NCBI GenBank assembly: GCA_006218045.1
Contig: VBWB01000007.1
Span: 35,629 to 99,628, forward strand
DNA length: 64,000 bases
Direction of reading: 5' to 3'
Source of the DNA: Stygiobacter sp.
Lineage (GTDB): Bacteria; Pseudomonadota; Alphaproteobacteria; Rhodospirillales; Magnetospirillaceae
Shown here: positions 17,510-26,241 of the stretch, piece after piece
Layout of the letters: every line of letters begins with the position of its first letter
How positions within the stretch are numbered: position 1 is the stretch's first letter
The notes under the pieces: generated by a model
Database searches by the model: none
Told to the model about the DNA's origin: nothing
Seen by the model: the letters and a program-made list of their open reading frames with translations, nothing else
Position numbers and translations under genes: made by a program

Positions 17510-18793
17510 ATGGACAGTCCGGTTTATCCGATCCAGATTGGTACGATGGTTCTGGCGCAGGCCGGAATCTTGGCCTTGTGTCTGCGTTTCGACCTCAGCC
17601 GTCGTCTGACTCTGATACCGTTCGCCTCATTGGCAGCCCTTGATTATCTGTTTTTCATGGGCCTGTTTCCCTTCATCGCCCATTACCGCCCGCTCAAACA
17701 GTTTCAGTCCTCGTCCATGTCCGTGGACACCATGGTTCTCATCGTTATGGCGCAGGGGCTGTTCTTCGCCGGGTATTTCATCGCCTTGACGTGGCGGAAT
17801 CGTCATCGTCCCCAGCACCAGGACTTCACCGTCGGTTTGCCCGAAAGGCTGGTCGGGTGGGCCGGATTGATGGCGGCTTTCCTGTTTCATTTCTTTCCGC
17901 TGCTGTCTTCCATTCCGTCGCTGCCGCAATTGAATCGCCCGCTTTGGCTGATGGGTATCGCCATTCTGACCTTTGCCCTGGTCAACCGCCAGATGGGCCG
18001 GTGGGAACGAGTTCTTTTCCTGCTGCTGCTCCCGCTGAAACTGTTCATGGAACTGATGAGCGGCTATTCCAGCCTTTTCATCCTAGGCTGCTTCACCATC
18101 ATTTTCGTCTTATTCGTCAAACGCAGCTGGTACTTGCTGGCTGGCGGCGGGATGGTGGTCTTTTTGACCTTGGCCTCATATATCCCGGTCAAAAAGGCCT
18201 ATAACTGGACCATGGGATACGAGGTGTTTTCAGCCGGCGGCGTCTCCAACGAGCTGTCCAGCGTATTTGATCCCATCAAGAATCTCGATCACGTCGCCCG
18301 TCGCTCAACCCAGGGGTTGTTGCTACAGCATGTGATCGCCATGACCCCCTCCCAGATTCCTTATTGGCAAGGCTCGACCCTGCTTGGCGTCGTCACCAAT
18401 TCCATTCCACGGGCGGTGTGGAAGGAAAAGCCGGAAGAACGACTGGGCAATACGTTCGGCCAGGCCTATAAAATTCTTACCCCTTACGACAATGTCACCT
18501 CATGGAACGTGCCTTGGCTGGTGGAGTTCTACATGAATTTCGGTAAAATCGGGGCGTTGGGCTGCATGATCGTGGTCGGAACCGCCATCGGTCTGCTGGT
18601 TCGCTGGATCGGTCGCCGCCCTCCGGCCCAGCAGGTGGGGCTGGCCGCCGCCGCCATCATCCCGCTGTTTCACCCCGAATCCAATGTTTCCCTGATGTTG
18701 GGCAACCACCTTTGGATTGTGCTCATCATTGTTTCGGCATTCTGGCTCAGCCATCGGGTGGTGGCCTTGGCGCGCGGGCGCATCAGCCCATGA
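17510..18793 (+). CDS. O-antigen-polymerase-like membrane protein (Wzy-type)
   Basis: A 427-residue polytopic protein with about 10-12 hydrophobic segments and a large central periplasmic loop (~230-340), which is the usual layout of Wzy/O-antigen polymerases ("oligosaccharide repeat unit polymerase"). The central loop has PRAVWKEKPEERLGNTFGQ, a phrase common in this family. It should act in the inner membrane, polymerising surface polysaccharide repeat units. The stop overlaps the start of the next gene (ATGA), which encodes a second protein of the same general kind. No glycosyltransferase genes are next to it in the window, so the substrate is unknown. Confidence 0.75.
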   Translation: MDSPVYPIQIGTMVLAQAGILALCLRFDLSRRLTLIPFASLAALDYLFFMGLFPFIAHYRPLKQFQSSSMSVDTMVLIVMAQGLFFAGYFIALTWRNRHRPQHQDFTVGLPERLVGWAGLMAAFLFHFFPLLSSIPSLPQLNRPLWLMGIAILTFALVNRQMGRWERVLFLLLLPLKLFMELMSGYSSLFILGCFTIIFVLFVKRSWYLLAGGGMVVFLTLASYIPVKKAYNWTMGYEVFSAGGVSNELSSVFDPIKNLDHVARRSTQGLLLQHVIAMTPSQIPYWQGSTLLGVVTNSIPRAVWKEKPEERLGNTFGQAYKILTPYDNVTSWNVPWLVEFYMNFGKIGALGCMIVVGTAIGLLVRWIGRRPPAQQVGLAAAAIIPLFHPESNVSLMLGNHLWIVLIIVSAFWLSHRVVALARGRISP

Positions 18794-20061
18794 CGTCATG
18801 GCGGGAGCTGGTCCGGTTGGAATCCGGCGTTGGTCCTTCGCATGCCATGGCTTTTGCCGCCTTGGTCGTTCCCATCTTGGCCGTTCATGTGCCTCTGGGG
18901 ACCGTGCCGGCCTTCATCATCACGGCCGTGCTGGTGTTTGCCTTGTCCTGGCGGCGCCAGGGGTGCTTGCCGTCATGGGGGCTGTCAGCCGGTCAGACGC
19001 TGTGTCTGCTGCTCGTTCTGGCCTGGGCTCTGGCTTCGGCCCTGTTGTGGAACGAAAATCCCCGGCAGGCCGTGGGAACTTGGGGCGGTTTGACCGCGTT
19101 GGCGCTCACCGCCTCGTTGCTGCTGGGAAGTGCCCGTCAGGCGGACGAGGGGGGGCGTGATCTGATCCGTTTGGGGCTGGCGCTTGGGGTTACCATTGCC
19201 ATGCTCGTGACCTTCCTGGCCACCTTCACGCCGATGCTCGATCCGGCCTATGCCCCCGCACACGATATGTTTCGCCGTTTTCTCAGTCGAGGGGTGAACA
19301 TCAACGTCTTATTGCTGGGGCCGGCCCTGATCGCCTTGATCCGTTTGCGCCGCTGGCGTTGGGCCGGGGGATTGTTCCTGTTGGGCGTGGTTGCGGTGCT
19401 GGGATCCCATCCTTTGTCGGCCAAGGTCGGCCTTGCGGTCATCACCTTGTTGTTTCTATCGGGCCTGGTCTGGCCCCGGGTCACCTCGCTGCTGACCCTT
19501 GGCGGGATCGCCGTCGTCATGCTGTCGTTTCCACTGCTGACGGCGCTGCCGGACCCGCAGGCAACGTCGGATATGTGGCCGGGATTGCCCAATTCAGCTC
19601 ACCATCGGCTGACCATCTGGAAATTCACCGCCGACATGACGCGGGAACATCCCTTGCGCGGTTGGGGATTGGATGCGTCGCGCACGATCCCCGGGGCGGA
19701 GGAGCACGTTCCGGTCTGGCGTCCGGCGATACCCCCATTGGCGTCGGGCGAAGCACGCTATCTGGTCGAGGAGCAACGTCTGCCATTGCATCCGCACAGC
19801 GGCCCCGGTCAGGTGTGGCTGGAGTTGGGATTGACCGGGGTGATCCTGCTGTCCATGGTGCTGCTGGTGACGATCAGGTCTTTGCCGGCTTTGGGGCGGC
19901 GCGGTGACGGCGCCATGGCCGTGGCCGTGCTGGGCGGTGCGGTGGCTATCGCCAGCGTCAGTTTCGGCCTGTGGCAAAGCTGGTGGCAGGCGTCGCTATG
20001 GCTGGTGGCGATCTTCACCGCCGCGGTCACTGCCCCGAACGCGGCCAAGACACCGGATTGA
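18790..20061 (+). CDS. O-antigen ligase/polymerase family membrane protein (Wzy_C)
   Basis: A 423-residue protein with about 11 hydrophobic segments. The family motif is seen in the large periplasmic loop: AHHRLTIWKFTADMTREHPLRGWGLDASR, then LHPHSGPGQVWLELGLTG. The His in the loop (HPHSGP) matches the conserved catalytic residue of the Wzy_C/WaaL group. It starts at the ATG that overlaps the stop of the preceding gene, so translation is coupled. Together the two probably form a polymerase/ligase pair for a surface glycan. The specific polymer cannot be inferred from the sequence. Confidence 0.82.
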   Translation: MTSWRELVRLESGVGPSHAMAFAALVVPILAVHVPLGTVPAFIITAVLVFALSWRRQGCLPSWGLSAGQTLCLLLVLAWALASALLWNENPRQAVGTWGGLTALALTASLLLGSARQADEGGRDLIRLGLALGVTIAMLVTFLATFTPMLDPAYAPAHDMFRRFLSRGVNINVLLLGPALIALIRLRRWRWAGGLFLLGVVAVLGSHPLSAKVGLAVITLLFLSGLVWPRVTSLLTLGGIAVVMLSFPLLTALPDPQATSDMWPGLPNSAHHRLTIWKFTADMTREHPLRGWGLDASRTIPGAEEHVPVWRPAIPPLASGEARYLVEEQRLPLHPHSGPGQVWLELGLTGVILLSMVLLVTIRSLPALGRRGDGAMAVAVLGGAVAIASVSFGLWQSWWQASLWLVAIFTAAVTAPNAAKTPD

Positions 20062-20068
20062 AACAGCA

Positions 20069-20099
20069 ATAAACCCCGCCGCGAAGCGACGGGGTTTAT
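20069..20099 (+). terminator. Bidirectional Rho-independent terminator
   Basis: ATAAACCCCGCCGC pairs with GCGACGGGGTTTAT (one mismatch) around GAA. It lies between the convergent Wzy_C gene and rpmB, with A/T runs on both sides, so it could stop both transcripts. Confidence 0.8.
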
Positions 20100-20146
20100 C
20101 ATGATCACGTCGGGGCCGGGTTTTCACCCATCCCTTGTGGCGTCGC

Positions 20147-20449
20147 TTAGACGGCGGCGGCCTGCTTGGTGGCCAAAGCCTTGGCAACGCGCTTCTTCAA
20201 GCGGCGAGCTTCGTCGGGCAGACGGGAATCGTTGGTGCCCAGCAGGAAAGCATCCAGACCGCCATTGTGTTCAATGGTCTTCAGGCCACGAGTCGAGACC
20301 TTCAGGCGAACCATCTGGCCCAGCGCGTCGGACAGGACCGAGGTTTCCTGCAGGTTGGGCAGGAAGCGGCGACGGCTCTTGTTGTTCGCGTGGCTGACGT
20401 TGTTACCGGTCAGAACGCCCTTGCCGGTGATGGAGCAACGACGGGCCAT
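20147..20449 (-). CDS. rpmB: 50S ribosomal protein L28
   Basis: A 100-residue L28: the N-terminus [33 protein letters not shown] sequence is diagnostic, as are FLPNLQETS and [18 protein letters not shown]. Family length is normal for alphaproteobacteria (95-100). The ATG at 20449 follows an AGAGGA ribosome site. The zinc-binding cysteines found in some L28 proteins are mostly missing (one Cys at position 5), so it is a zinc-free form. It is a single gene. Confidence 0.97.
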   Translation of the reverse strand: MARRCSITGKGVLTGNNVSHANNKSRRRFLPNLQETSVLSDALGQMVRLKVSTRGLKTIEHNGGLDAFLLGTNDSRLPDEARRLKKRVAKALATKQAAAV

Positions 20450-20583
20450 GGTGACATCCTCTCTTTGTTCGCTTGGGGCGCGCGACATGGGCGCCACAGG
20501 TAATCCGGGTCCAGGCAAAGCCGGGAAGCCGCGTTTTTAAGGGGCCGAAGCCCTTTCGTCAAGCGGATTCAGACTCGGTTTGT

Positions 20584-21156
20584 TCAGCCGAACAGCTTGT
20601 CGATGTCATCTTGATTGAACATTTTGTCGACGTCGGTCTGGGTGACCCCCTGGCCGGGCAATTGCGGCCCATGCAGCAGCTTCTTGTCGGGGTCTTTCTC
20701 TTCCTTCAGTTCGACCACCACCTTGGTTAGTTCATCCCGGCCCCAGGTGATGATGATGGAATTGATGCGCTCTTCCACGAATTTCATGGAATTGACCACC
20801 TTGGTCACTCGCTGGCCGGTGATGTCCTGGAACGAGCAGGCCTCGAACACCATGTTCACCTTGTCGGTGACGGCATCGAAGATGGCGTTGAGCTTTGGGT
20901 CCTTGGTCAGGGCACGGGCGTCGTTCATCAGGGTATCGACCCCCTCGACGCTCTCCATGATGGTGTTGGTGGCGCCTTCGGTGGCGTGAATGATCTCATC
21001 CAGCTGTTCCGACATGGAGCCGAAATGATCCGGAGCCCCCGGCGGGTTCAGCGCCGCCAATTCCTTACGGATGCGCTGCAAGTGGCCGAACAGGCCGACC
21101 AGCTCCCGCTTCAGAATCAGTAGGTCTTGGGCAGAAACGGGGGGAGACGAGGGCAT
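20584..21156 (-). CDS. cheZ: Chemotaxis protein CheZ (CheY-P phosphatase)
   Basis: Helical protein of 190 residues that dephosphorylates CheY-P at the chemotaxis pathway. The catalytic motif is CSFQDITGQRVTKV (~residue 122-135): the Asp and Gln of the E. coli active site are kept. The protein ends in two successive CheY/FliM-like peptides, TDVDKMF and QDDIDKLF, before the terminal Gly; E. coli CheZ has one such C-terminal CheY-binding peptide. The start chosen (21156) gives MPSSPPVSAQDLL; an upstream ATG would add 19 residues. It is a stand-alone gene with no other che genes around it. Confidence 0.9.
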   Translation of the reverse strand: MPSSPPVSAQDLLILKRELVGLFGHLQRIRKELAALNPPGAPDHFGSMSEQLDEIIHATEGATNTIMESVEGVDTLMNDARALTKDPKLNAIFDAVTDKVNMVFEACSFQDITGQRVTKVVNSMKFVEERINSIIITWGRDELTKVVVELKEEKDPDKKLLHGPQLPGQGVTQTDVDKMFNQDDIDKLFG

Positions 21157-21246
21157 TGTCGGTCCTGAATTCCGGCTAGGTGCGAACGCAGCATATCTTG
21201 ACTGGTACGACAACGCAAAGCGACTGACGCTTCCGTATAAAATCAG

Positions 21247-22230
21247 CTAGTTCCTCTGGCGGAAGGCCTTGACCAGTCGCCGCGCCGCCGCGCCGGGGGC
21301 CATGCTTCCGGCGGTGACGTCGCGCTCCAGTGCCGGTAATTGGGTGGCGACGGAATCATCGTCCTTCAACGCCTGGAGCAGGGTTTCGTTGATTTCATTC
21401 CACATCCAGGCATGGGCCTGTTCCGCCCGCCGCTGGTCGAAGCGGCCGATGGCGGTCATGGTCTGCCGATAGCTGCCGATGGCCGCCCACACCTCGGCGA
21501 TGCCGCCGCGTTCCAGCGCCGAGCAGGTCAGCACCGGCACCGTCCAGGCGGCACTGGCCGGGGTCAGCAGGTGCAGGGCGTTGGTGTAGTCGCGCGCCGC
21601 CCGCCGGGCCGCTCCCGCCAGATCGCCATCGGCCTTGTTGACGATGATGGCGTCGGCCAGTTCGACGATACCTTTCTTGATGCCCTGCAACTCGTCGCCG
21701 CCGCCCGGCACCAGCAGCAGCAGGAACATATCGACCATGTCGGCCACCGCCGTCTCGCTTTGGCCGACGCCGACGGTTTCCACGACCACCACGTCGAAAC
21801 CGGCGGCCTCGCACACCAACATGGCTTCACGGGTGCGCCGCGCCACGCCGCCCAGGGTGCAGCCCGACGGGCTGGGGCGGATGAAGGCGCGGATATCGCG
21901 CGACAGATCCTCCATGCGGGTCTTGTCGCCCAGGATCGAGCCGCCCGAACGCGGGCTGGACGGATCGACCGCCAGCACCGCCAGTTTGTGCCCCTGGTCG
22001 ACCACATGCAGGCCGAAGGCCTCGATAAAGGTGGATTTGCCGGCCCCGGGCACGCCGGTGATGCCGATACGGACCGAGCGTCCGGCGTGGGGCAGGATTT
22101 CGTGCAGTAATCGTTCCGCTGCCTCGCGGTGATCGGCGCGGGTCGATTCGATCAAGGTGATGGCACGAGCGACCGAGCGGCGGTCTCCGGCCAACACGCC
22201 TTGGGCCAGGGCGATGGGATCGACGGACAA
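21247..22230 (-). CDS. meaB: MeaB/ArgK-family GTPase chaperone (methylmalonyl-CoA mutase)
   Basis: G-protein chaperone that loads or protects adenosylcobalamin-dependent mutases. Walker A is GVPGAGKST near residue 60; the family motifs VLAVDPSSPRSGGSILGDKTRM, ETVGVGQSE and IIVNKADGD are intact. I prefer the TTG at 22230 (AGGAAAG site, no overlap) to the ATG at 22272, which would overlap the upstream gene by 32 bases; both are possible. Length (327) is normal. The partner methylmalonyl-CoA mutase is not in this window. Confidence 0.92.
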   Translation of the reverse strand: MSVDPIALAQGVLAGDRRSVARAITLIESTRADHREAAERLLHEILPHAGRSVRIGITGVPGAGKSTFIEAFGLHVVDQGHKLAVLAVDPSSPRSGGSILGDKTRMEDLSRDIRAFIRPSPSGCTLGGVARRTREAMLVCEAAGFDVVVVETVGVGQSETAVADMVDMFLLLLVPGGGDELQGIKKGIVELADAIIVNKADGDLAGAARRAARDYTNALHLLTPASAAWTVPVLTCSALERGGIAEVWAAIGSYRQTMTAIGRFDQRRAEQAHAWMWNEINETLLQALKDDDSVATQLPALERDVTAGSMAPGAAARRLVKAFRQRN

Positions 22231-22240
22231 GCGGGCTTTC

Positions 22241-22576
22241 CTATTTCTTCTTGTTGCTGCCGGGGTCAGCATCTTCGCGCATCAGCGCGGTGATGGCCAT
22301 GGCGACCAGTTTGGCCCGGCTTTCGTCATCCAGCTGATCGAGGATCTGACGCTTGGCCCGCTGCACCTTGAGCGCGTTCTGGATCAGCGCCTGACGTTCC
22401 GGGGTAACGAACTGGCCGACCTGGGCGTGCATGCGGGCGATATCGTCGTCGCGGCTGGATGCCGCCGGTGCCGGCTTGGCCACCCTGGCCGCCGCCCTGG
22501 GCGCCATCTGCTGGGCGCGCCGGTCGATGGCCGCCTGGGCGTCTTTGTCGAACTTGTTCTTGAAGAATCCAAACAT
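22241..22576 (-). CDS. Small cytoplasmic protein of unknown function
   Basis: A 111-residue protein, basic at the N-terminus (MFGFFKNKFDKDAQ), Ala/Pro-rich in the middle (~25-40), helical afterwards and ending in GSNKKK. It has no transmembrane helix and no family I recognise. The end abuts the meaB start, so the two probably share a transcript. It may help the mutase chaperone, but that is only inferred from position. Confidence 0.65.
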   Translation of the reverse strand: MFGFFKNKFDKDAQAAIDRRAQQMAPRAAARVAKPAPAASSRDDDIARMHAQVGQFVTPERQALIQNALKVQRAKRQILDQLDDESRAKLVAMAITALMREDADPGSNKKK

Positions 22577-23143
22577 GTTTTCCTCGCCGCGCAGATCGTG
22601 AGTTTACTCAAGCGGAAGACAAAGAAAAAGCCCCGTTCCCGCGAGCGGGGGATTTTCCGACCCGACGCGGAACAGGCCCTCCTCGACCTCGGACCGCGTC
22701 ATGATCAGCGGCGGGTCCATCTGCGGCCCCTCGATGTCGGTCGAGAGAGGGCCGGCAGGTGACCTCGATGACATCCTGGCTGATGGCGGCGGCGTCCAGG
22801 GGCCGCTTCGATGCGGACCAGCTTCAGCGCCTCGCGGTGATCCTTGGGGCGAAGCGAGCAGGTCTTCTCGGCTTTGGGGGAGGCGCCCTTGATGTCAACG
22901 GGCTACGGACGGGGATGGCCGGGCATCTTCTCCATTTTCCCACCGTAACCGTCCAGTGGAGCGACGAGAAGAATTTGATGAGATTTCCCAACATCCTGCC
23001 GGAAGATCAGGGACTTGGGAGTAATTGGCGGGGCGGAGGAGGCCCCTGCCCAACCTTCTCTCGCTTTAAATCAATGCATTACAGTATGGCAAAGAACGCC
23101 GTCGGGATGCGCGCGCAGCCAAATCAGTGCACTGTCACCGTAA
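22577..23143. other. 567-bp stretch with no intact gene; possible gene remnants
   Basis: No long reading frame with coding character starts and ends here. On the minus strand, short open pieces in different frames near 22655-22900 (such as MDPPLIMTRSEVEEGLF and KDHREALKLVRIEA) read like fragments of a once-coding sequence broken by frameshifts; the first resembles the C-terminal end of class-III aminotransferases, but I cannot be sure. A GC-rich hairpin with a T run on the minus strand (22624-22651) would be the old terminator. The adjacent IS3 fragment suggests that insertion and deletion eroded the locus. Confidence 0.4.
22624..22651 (-). terminator. Terminator-like hairpin (minus strand)
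   Basis: CCCCG and CGGGG arms flank CTCGCGGGAA, followed on the minus strand by CTTTTTCTTTG. It lies upstream of the small gene at 22576 and may have terminated a now degraded gene. Confidence 0.5.
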
Positions 23144-23650
23144 TTCCAGGATTTCGCCGCCGATAGCCCCGACCAGAAATGGGGCGCCGACATTTCCTAT
23201 ATCTGGACAGCGGAAGGCTGGCTGTATCTGGCGGTCGTCGTCGACCTGTTCTCCCGGCGCCTCGTCGGTTGGGCGACCAGCGACCGCATGAAGAAGGACC
23301 TGGCCTTGACCGCCCTGAAACGGGCCTTGGCCACGCGTCAACCGCCGCCGGGGCTGATCCATCATTCCGATCGTGGCAGCCAATATTGCTCTGGCGACGA
23401 CAGCAAGCTCTTGATCGACCACAAAATCGTCGCCTCCATGAGCGGAAAAGGGAACTGTTACGACAACGCCATGGTCGAAACCTTGTTCAAGACTATCAAG
23501 TCCGAGCTGATCTGGCGCACAATCTGGCAATCACGCCGACAGGCCGACAACGCCATTGGCCGTTATATCGACGGCTTCTATAATCCCGTCAGGCGATATT
23601 CCGCCCTGGGATATAAAAGCCCGTGCCGCTTCGAGGCCGAAGCCGCATAA
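23144..23650 (+). pseudogene. IS3-family transposase (OrfB), 5'-truncated
   Basis: About 168 codons of an IS3-type DDE integrase, read from just after a stop codon at 23141 (FQDFAADSPDQKWGADISYIW). The catalytic core is complete: Asp in GADISYI, Asp in HSDRGSQY, and Glu in NAMVETLFK. What is missing is the first half of OrfB (the HTH_21 part) and the whole of OrfA, so it cannot transpose by itself. No ATG at the 5' end; the first is at 23288, inside the DDE domain. I could not find clear terminal inverted repeats. It marks an insertion followed by deletion in the region between meaB and the MipA operon. Confidence 0.9.
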
Positions 23651-23787
23651 ACGGAGAAACGCTCTCCACTCTTTCCGGGCAAGTCCAATCAATATCGGTA
23701 GAGAAAAGCGGAGAACCGCCGTCCCGATCGCCCCTTCCAGAATAAGCCCTTGGCGTTGATTCGGCATGACATGGCTCGAAGCGCCGG

Positions 23788-24456
23788 TCACCGACGATCG
23801 GCGAGTTGCGCTAACAACAGTTCCGCACCGTTGCGGATGCCCGCCTTGGAGGCGTCAAGTGTTCCGAAGCTGGCCGCGATGTTCTCGGCCCACGGATATT
23901 GCTTGGTCACGTAGGCGCGCAATGGCCGGTTCGAGGTACTGTCATAAAGTTCCACGGCATAACTGACCGTACCGCTGAAGGGCCCCGGCTTGTCGCGCAC
24001 CGTCTGCACGACGTTGATCACCAGAGTGACCGGGGTGACCTTGGTCAGCGTGGAGACCACGGGAGTGCTCGCTTCCGCCCCCGTCAGCGTCAGATGGACC
24101 CGCAAGGCCCTGGGACTCGGCGTCCCCGTCAAAGTGTATTTGGTTTTCAGCGCTTCGGCGAACTGCTCTCCCATATAGGCGGCAAGCTCCACCCGGTCTT
24201 CTTGCGGCAACTCTCCGAACTGGTGATCGGGGCTGCCATAGACCACGACCGGATCAAGCACGATTTCGGTGTATCGGTTCCAGTCTGCATCATTGGCCGC
24301 GTAGTGAAACGGGATATGCTCGTCGTCATCGTTGGAATTCGGACCGAGCTGGGGTGCCAAGTCGAGTCCTCGATAGGCAACCGGCTGGGAGTTGGCGCAG
24401 CCGGCCAGGATCATTACCAATAGCCAAATGGCCGGAGAATGCTTTAACGTCGACAT
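23788..24456 (-). CDS. DUF3313 family lipoprotein
   Basis: A 222-residue protein with a lipoprotein signal (IWLLVMILAGC, lipidated Cys near residue 19). The rest matches DUF3313: VVVYGSPDHQFGELPQEDRVELAAY... and VHLTLTGAEASTPVVSTLTKVTPVTLVINVVQ. The protein should sit in the periplasm, anchored to a membrane; the family's function is unknown. It lies 61 bases after the MipA gene and is probably transcribed with it. The ATG at 24456 has an AAAGGAA site; an upstream extension is not supported. Confidence 0.85.
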   Translation of the reverse strand: MSTLKHSPAIWLLVMILAGCANSQPVAYRGLDLAPQLGPNSNDDDEHIPFHYAANDADWNRYTEIVLDPVVVYGSPDHQFGELPQEDRVELAAYMGEQFAEALKTKYTLTGTPSPRALRVHLTLTGAEASTPVVSTLTKVTPVTLVINVVQTVRDKPGPFSGTVSYAVELYDSTSNRPLRAYVTKQYPWAENIAASFGTLDASKAGIRNGAELLLAQLADRR

Positions 24457-24517
24457 GACATGAATTCCTTTCACTGTGAGGCGGCCTGTGCTTCTCTCTT
24501 GAAGGAAGTCTGGTCCG

Positions 24518-25363
24518 TCAGAAGCGGTAGACCACCCCCAAGGCGGTTGTGAACTGGTTCTCATTCCCCTGATTCTTGACGATGGGGCTGTCGGCAGCAT
24601 CGCCCAGCAAACGTCCGGCTTCGACACGGGCGAACAGGTTGACCGAGGACGTGATGTCATAACCGGCATTCACGCCGATCTTCACATCCTTCATTCCAGC
24701 CTGCGCGTCATGGACGGAATAATGTTTGACGGATTTTCCCGCCTGTTCCGGAGTAATGCCGAAAAGCCCTTGCATGTAATTGTCATCGGCCCATGTGGTC
24801 GAGAGTTCCGCCCTGACCTTGAACGCTTGGCCTTGGTAGATCTTGTAGCCGCCCTTCATGGTAATGGTCGTTCCGTCGCGATCCCCCCCGATGTCCCGCG
24901 CCAGATTTAAGCCGGCGCTGACCGCCTTGTATTGGTATTCCACGCCCAGCTTGCCGATGGCGTTTCCCGACAGGTCGCCCAGGCCGCGCAGCGCGTCGTC
25001 ATAATCCTTGTCGGCGCTTTCCTTGCGCCCAAGCCAATAGCCGACGCCGCCACTGACCGAGAACCCCTCATCGGCAAGAGGCCGAATGGTGACCTTTGCC
25101 CCTTCCGTCACGCTCAAGGAAACGGCGTTGCGCCACGAAACCTCCGCCACGGGAAGCGGGTTGACCTCGTAATGCTTTGAGCCTTCATAGGTCGGCATGA
25201 CCACCATGCCCGCGCCGATCTTGTATGCCCAATCCGAGGGCGGCTTACCGCTTGCCGGTGTGACCTCCTCGGCCAGGGCAGTGGAGACCAAGGCCAAGCT
25301 GAGCACGGCCGAAAATGAAAGAACTGCGGGGGGCGATCGAAGAATCTTCATGGCTTTGTCCAT
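24518..25363 (-). CDS. MipA/OmpV-family outer membrane protein
   Basis: A 281-residue beta-barrel protein with a signal peptide (LSFSAVLSLALVSTALAEE). Family landmarks are MVVMPTYEGSKHYEVNPLPVAEV, LGRKESADKDYDDALRGLGDLSGNA, and the closing ALGVVYRF, whose terminal Phe is a sorting signal for barrel assembly. MipA proteins scaffold peptidoglycan enzymes in E. coli, while OmpV proteins are adhesins or channels in other species. It is first in a two-gene unit with the DUF3313 lipoprotein, and divergent from a TetR regulator. Two start codons (25363 and 25351) are possible. Confidence 0.9.
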   Translation of the reverse strand: MDKAMKILRSPPAVLSFSAVLSLALVSTALAEEVTPASGKPPSDWAYKIGAGMVVMPTYEGSKHYEVNPLPVAEVSWRNAVSLSVTEGAKVTIRPLADEGFSVSGGVGYWLGRKESADKDYDDALRGLGDLSGNAIGKLGVEYQYKAVSAGLNLARDIGGDRDGTTITMKGGYKIYQGQAFKVRAELSTTWADDNYMQGLFGITPEQAGKSVKHYSVHDAQAGMKDVKIGVNAGYDITSSVNLFARVEAGRLLGDAADSPIVKNQGNENQFTTALGVVYRF

Positions 25364-25465
25364 TCCAGTGGGAGGAAACTCAGTTGCGGCTGCAGCACAG
25401 CGGTTCGTGTGAATAGAGCAACCGTCGACATGGGGAGGAGCTTACCGCAGGATTAAATAGAACGC

Positions 25466-25477
25466 AACGGTATCGTT
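25466..25477. promoter_or_regulatory. Candidate operator between MipA and TetR genes
   Basis: AACGGTATCGTT is a near-perfect 12-base palindrome (10 of 12 positions) in the gap between the divergent mipA and tetR genes. A TATTTA box for the mipA direction lies about eight bases to its left, so bound regulator could block it. This is an inference from symmetry and position. Confidence 0.4.
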
Positions 25478-25572
25478 TTGTTTTTCCAAATTGCCAGGCT
25501 ATGTGCTAGAAAGACAAAGTGAGGAAGCTTGCCGGGCCAACAGGCGGAAACCGGCAGTGCCAGAGAGCGATC

Positions 25573-26241
25573 ATGAAGCAGAGCAAGAAGATGCCACTCG
25601 AAGAAGCCAGCCCGCCGAAGCGGCCCTATGGGGGGCGGCCGTCGCTGAAGGAAGCCGAGCAACTGCATGATCGCATTCTCGACGCCGCCGCCGAACTGTT
25701 CGCCAAGCGCGGCTACGGCGAGACCAGCATCGAGGCCATTGCCGCCCATGCCGGCATCGGCAAGCTGACGCTCTACCGCCGCTTCGCCGACAAGGACGCC
25801 CTGTTTCAGGCCGTGGCGATTCGGATGTCCGAGCAGCGGCGCGCCGAGATGGCCAAGATCGGCGAGGGCGAGGGGAGCCTGTCGGACGTCCTCACCGCCG
25901 TCGGCCGCCGCCTGCTGGACATTGTCCTGTCGCCGGAATCGATCGCCTTCCATCGGATCGTGTTCGCGGACGCCGCGCGATTGCCGGAACTCTGCGCGCG
26001 CATGTACCAGGAGACACCGCCTGACGCTTCCAACCCGGTCCGCGCCATTTTTGGTCGCTTCGCCGACGATGGCTCACTCCGCGTCGGCGACGTCAACCTT
26101 CTGGACCAGCAGTTCATTCAGGCCATCATCGGCCAGCCGCTCCTGCAAACCCTGCTGGGCGGACCGGCGATGGGCGAGCGCGAACGGGAAAAACACGTCC
26201 GCAAGGCCGTCGATCTGTTTCTGAATGGCGCGGCCAAGTAA
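25573..26241 (+). CDS. TetR/AcrR-family transcriptional regulator
   Basis: A 222-residue repressor. The N-terminal HTH (~35-85) reads ILDAAAELFAKRGYGETSIEAIAAHAGIGKLTLYRRFADKDALF, typical for the family; the C-terminal helical region (~95-215) is like the AefR/TetR_C_7 group. The ATG at 25573 follows AGAGAGCG; a GTG at 25519 is an alternative. It diverges from the MipA/DUF3313 unit and most likely controls it. The effector cannot be read from the sequence. Confidence 0.9.
   Translation: MKQSKKMPLEEASPPKRPYGGRPSLKEAEQLHDRILDAAAELFAKRGYGETSIEAIAAHAGIGKLTLYRRFADKDALFQAVAIRMSEQRRAEMAKIGEGEGSLSDVLTAVGRRLLDIVLSPESIAFHRIVFADAARLPELCARMYQETPPDASNPVRAIFGRFADDGSLRVGDVNLLDQQFIQAIIGQPLLQTLLGGPAMGEREREKHVRKAVDLFLNGAAK

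Noticed and set aside
22655..22900. An intact aminotransferase gene on the minus strand
   Set aside because: Only short pieces in different frames are open and there is no start, so at most it is a remnant.
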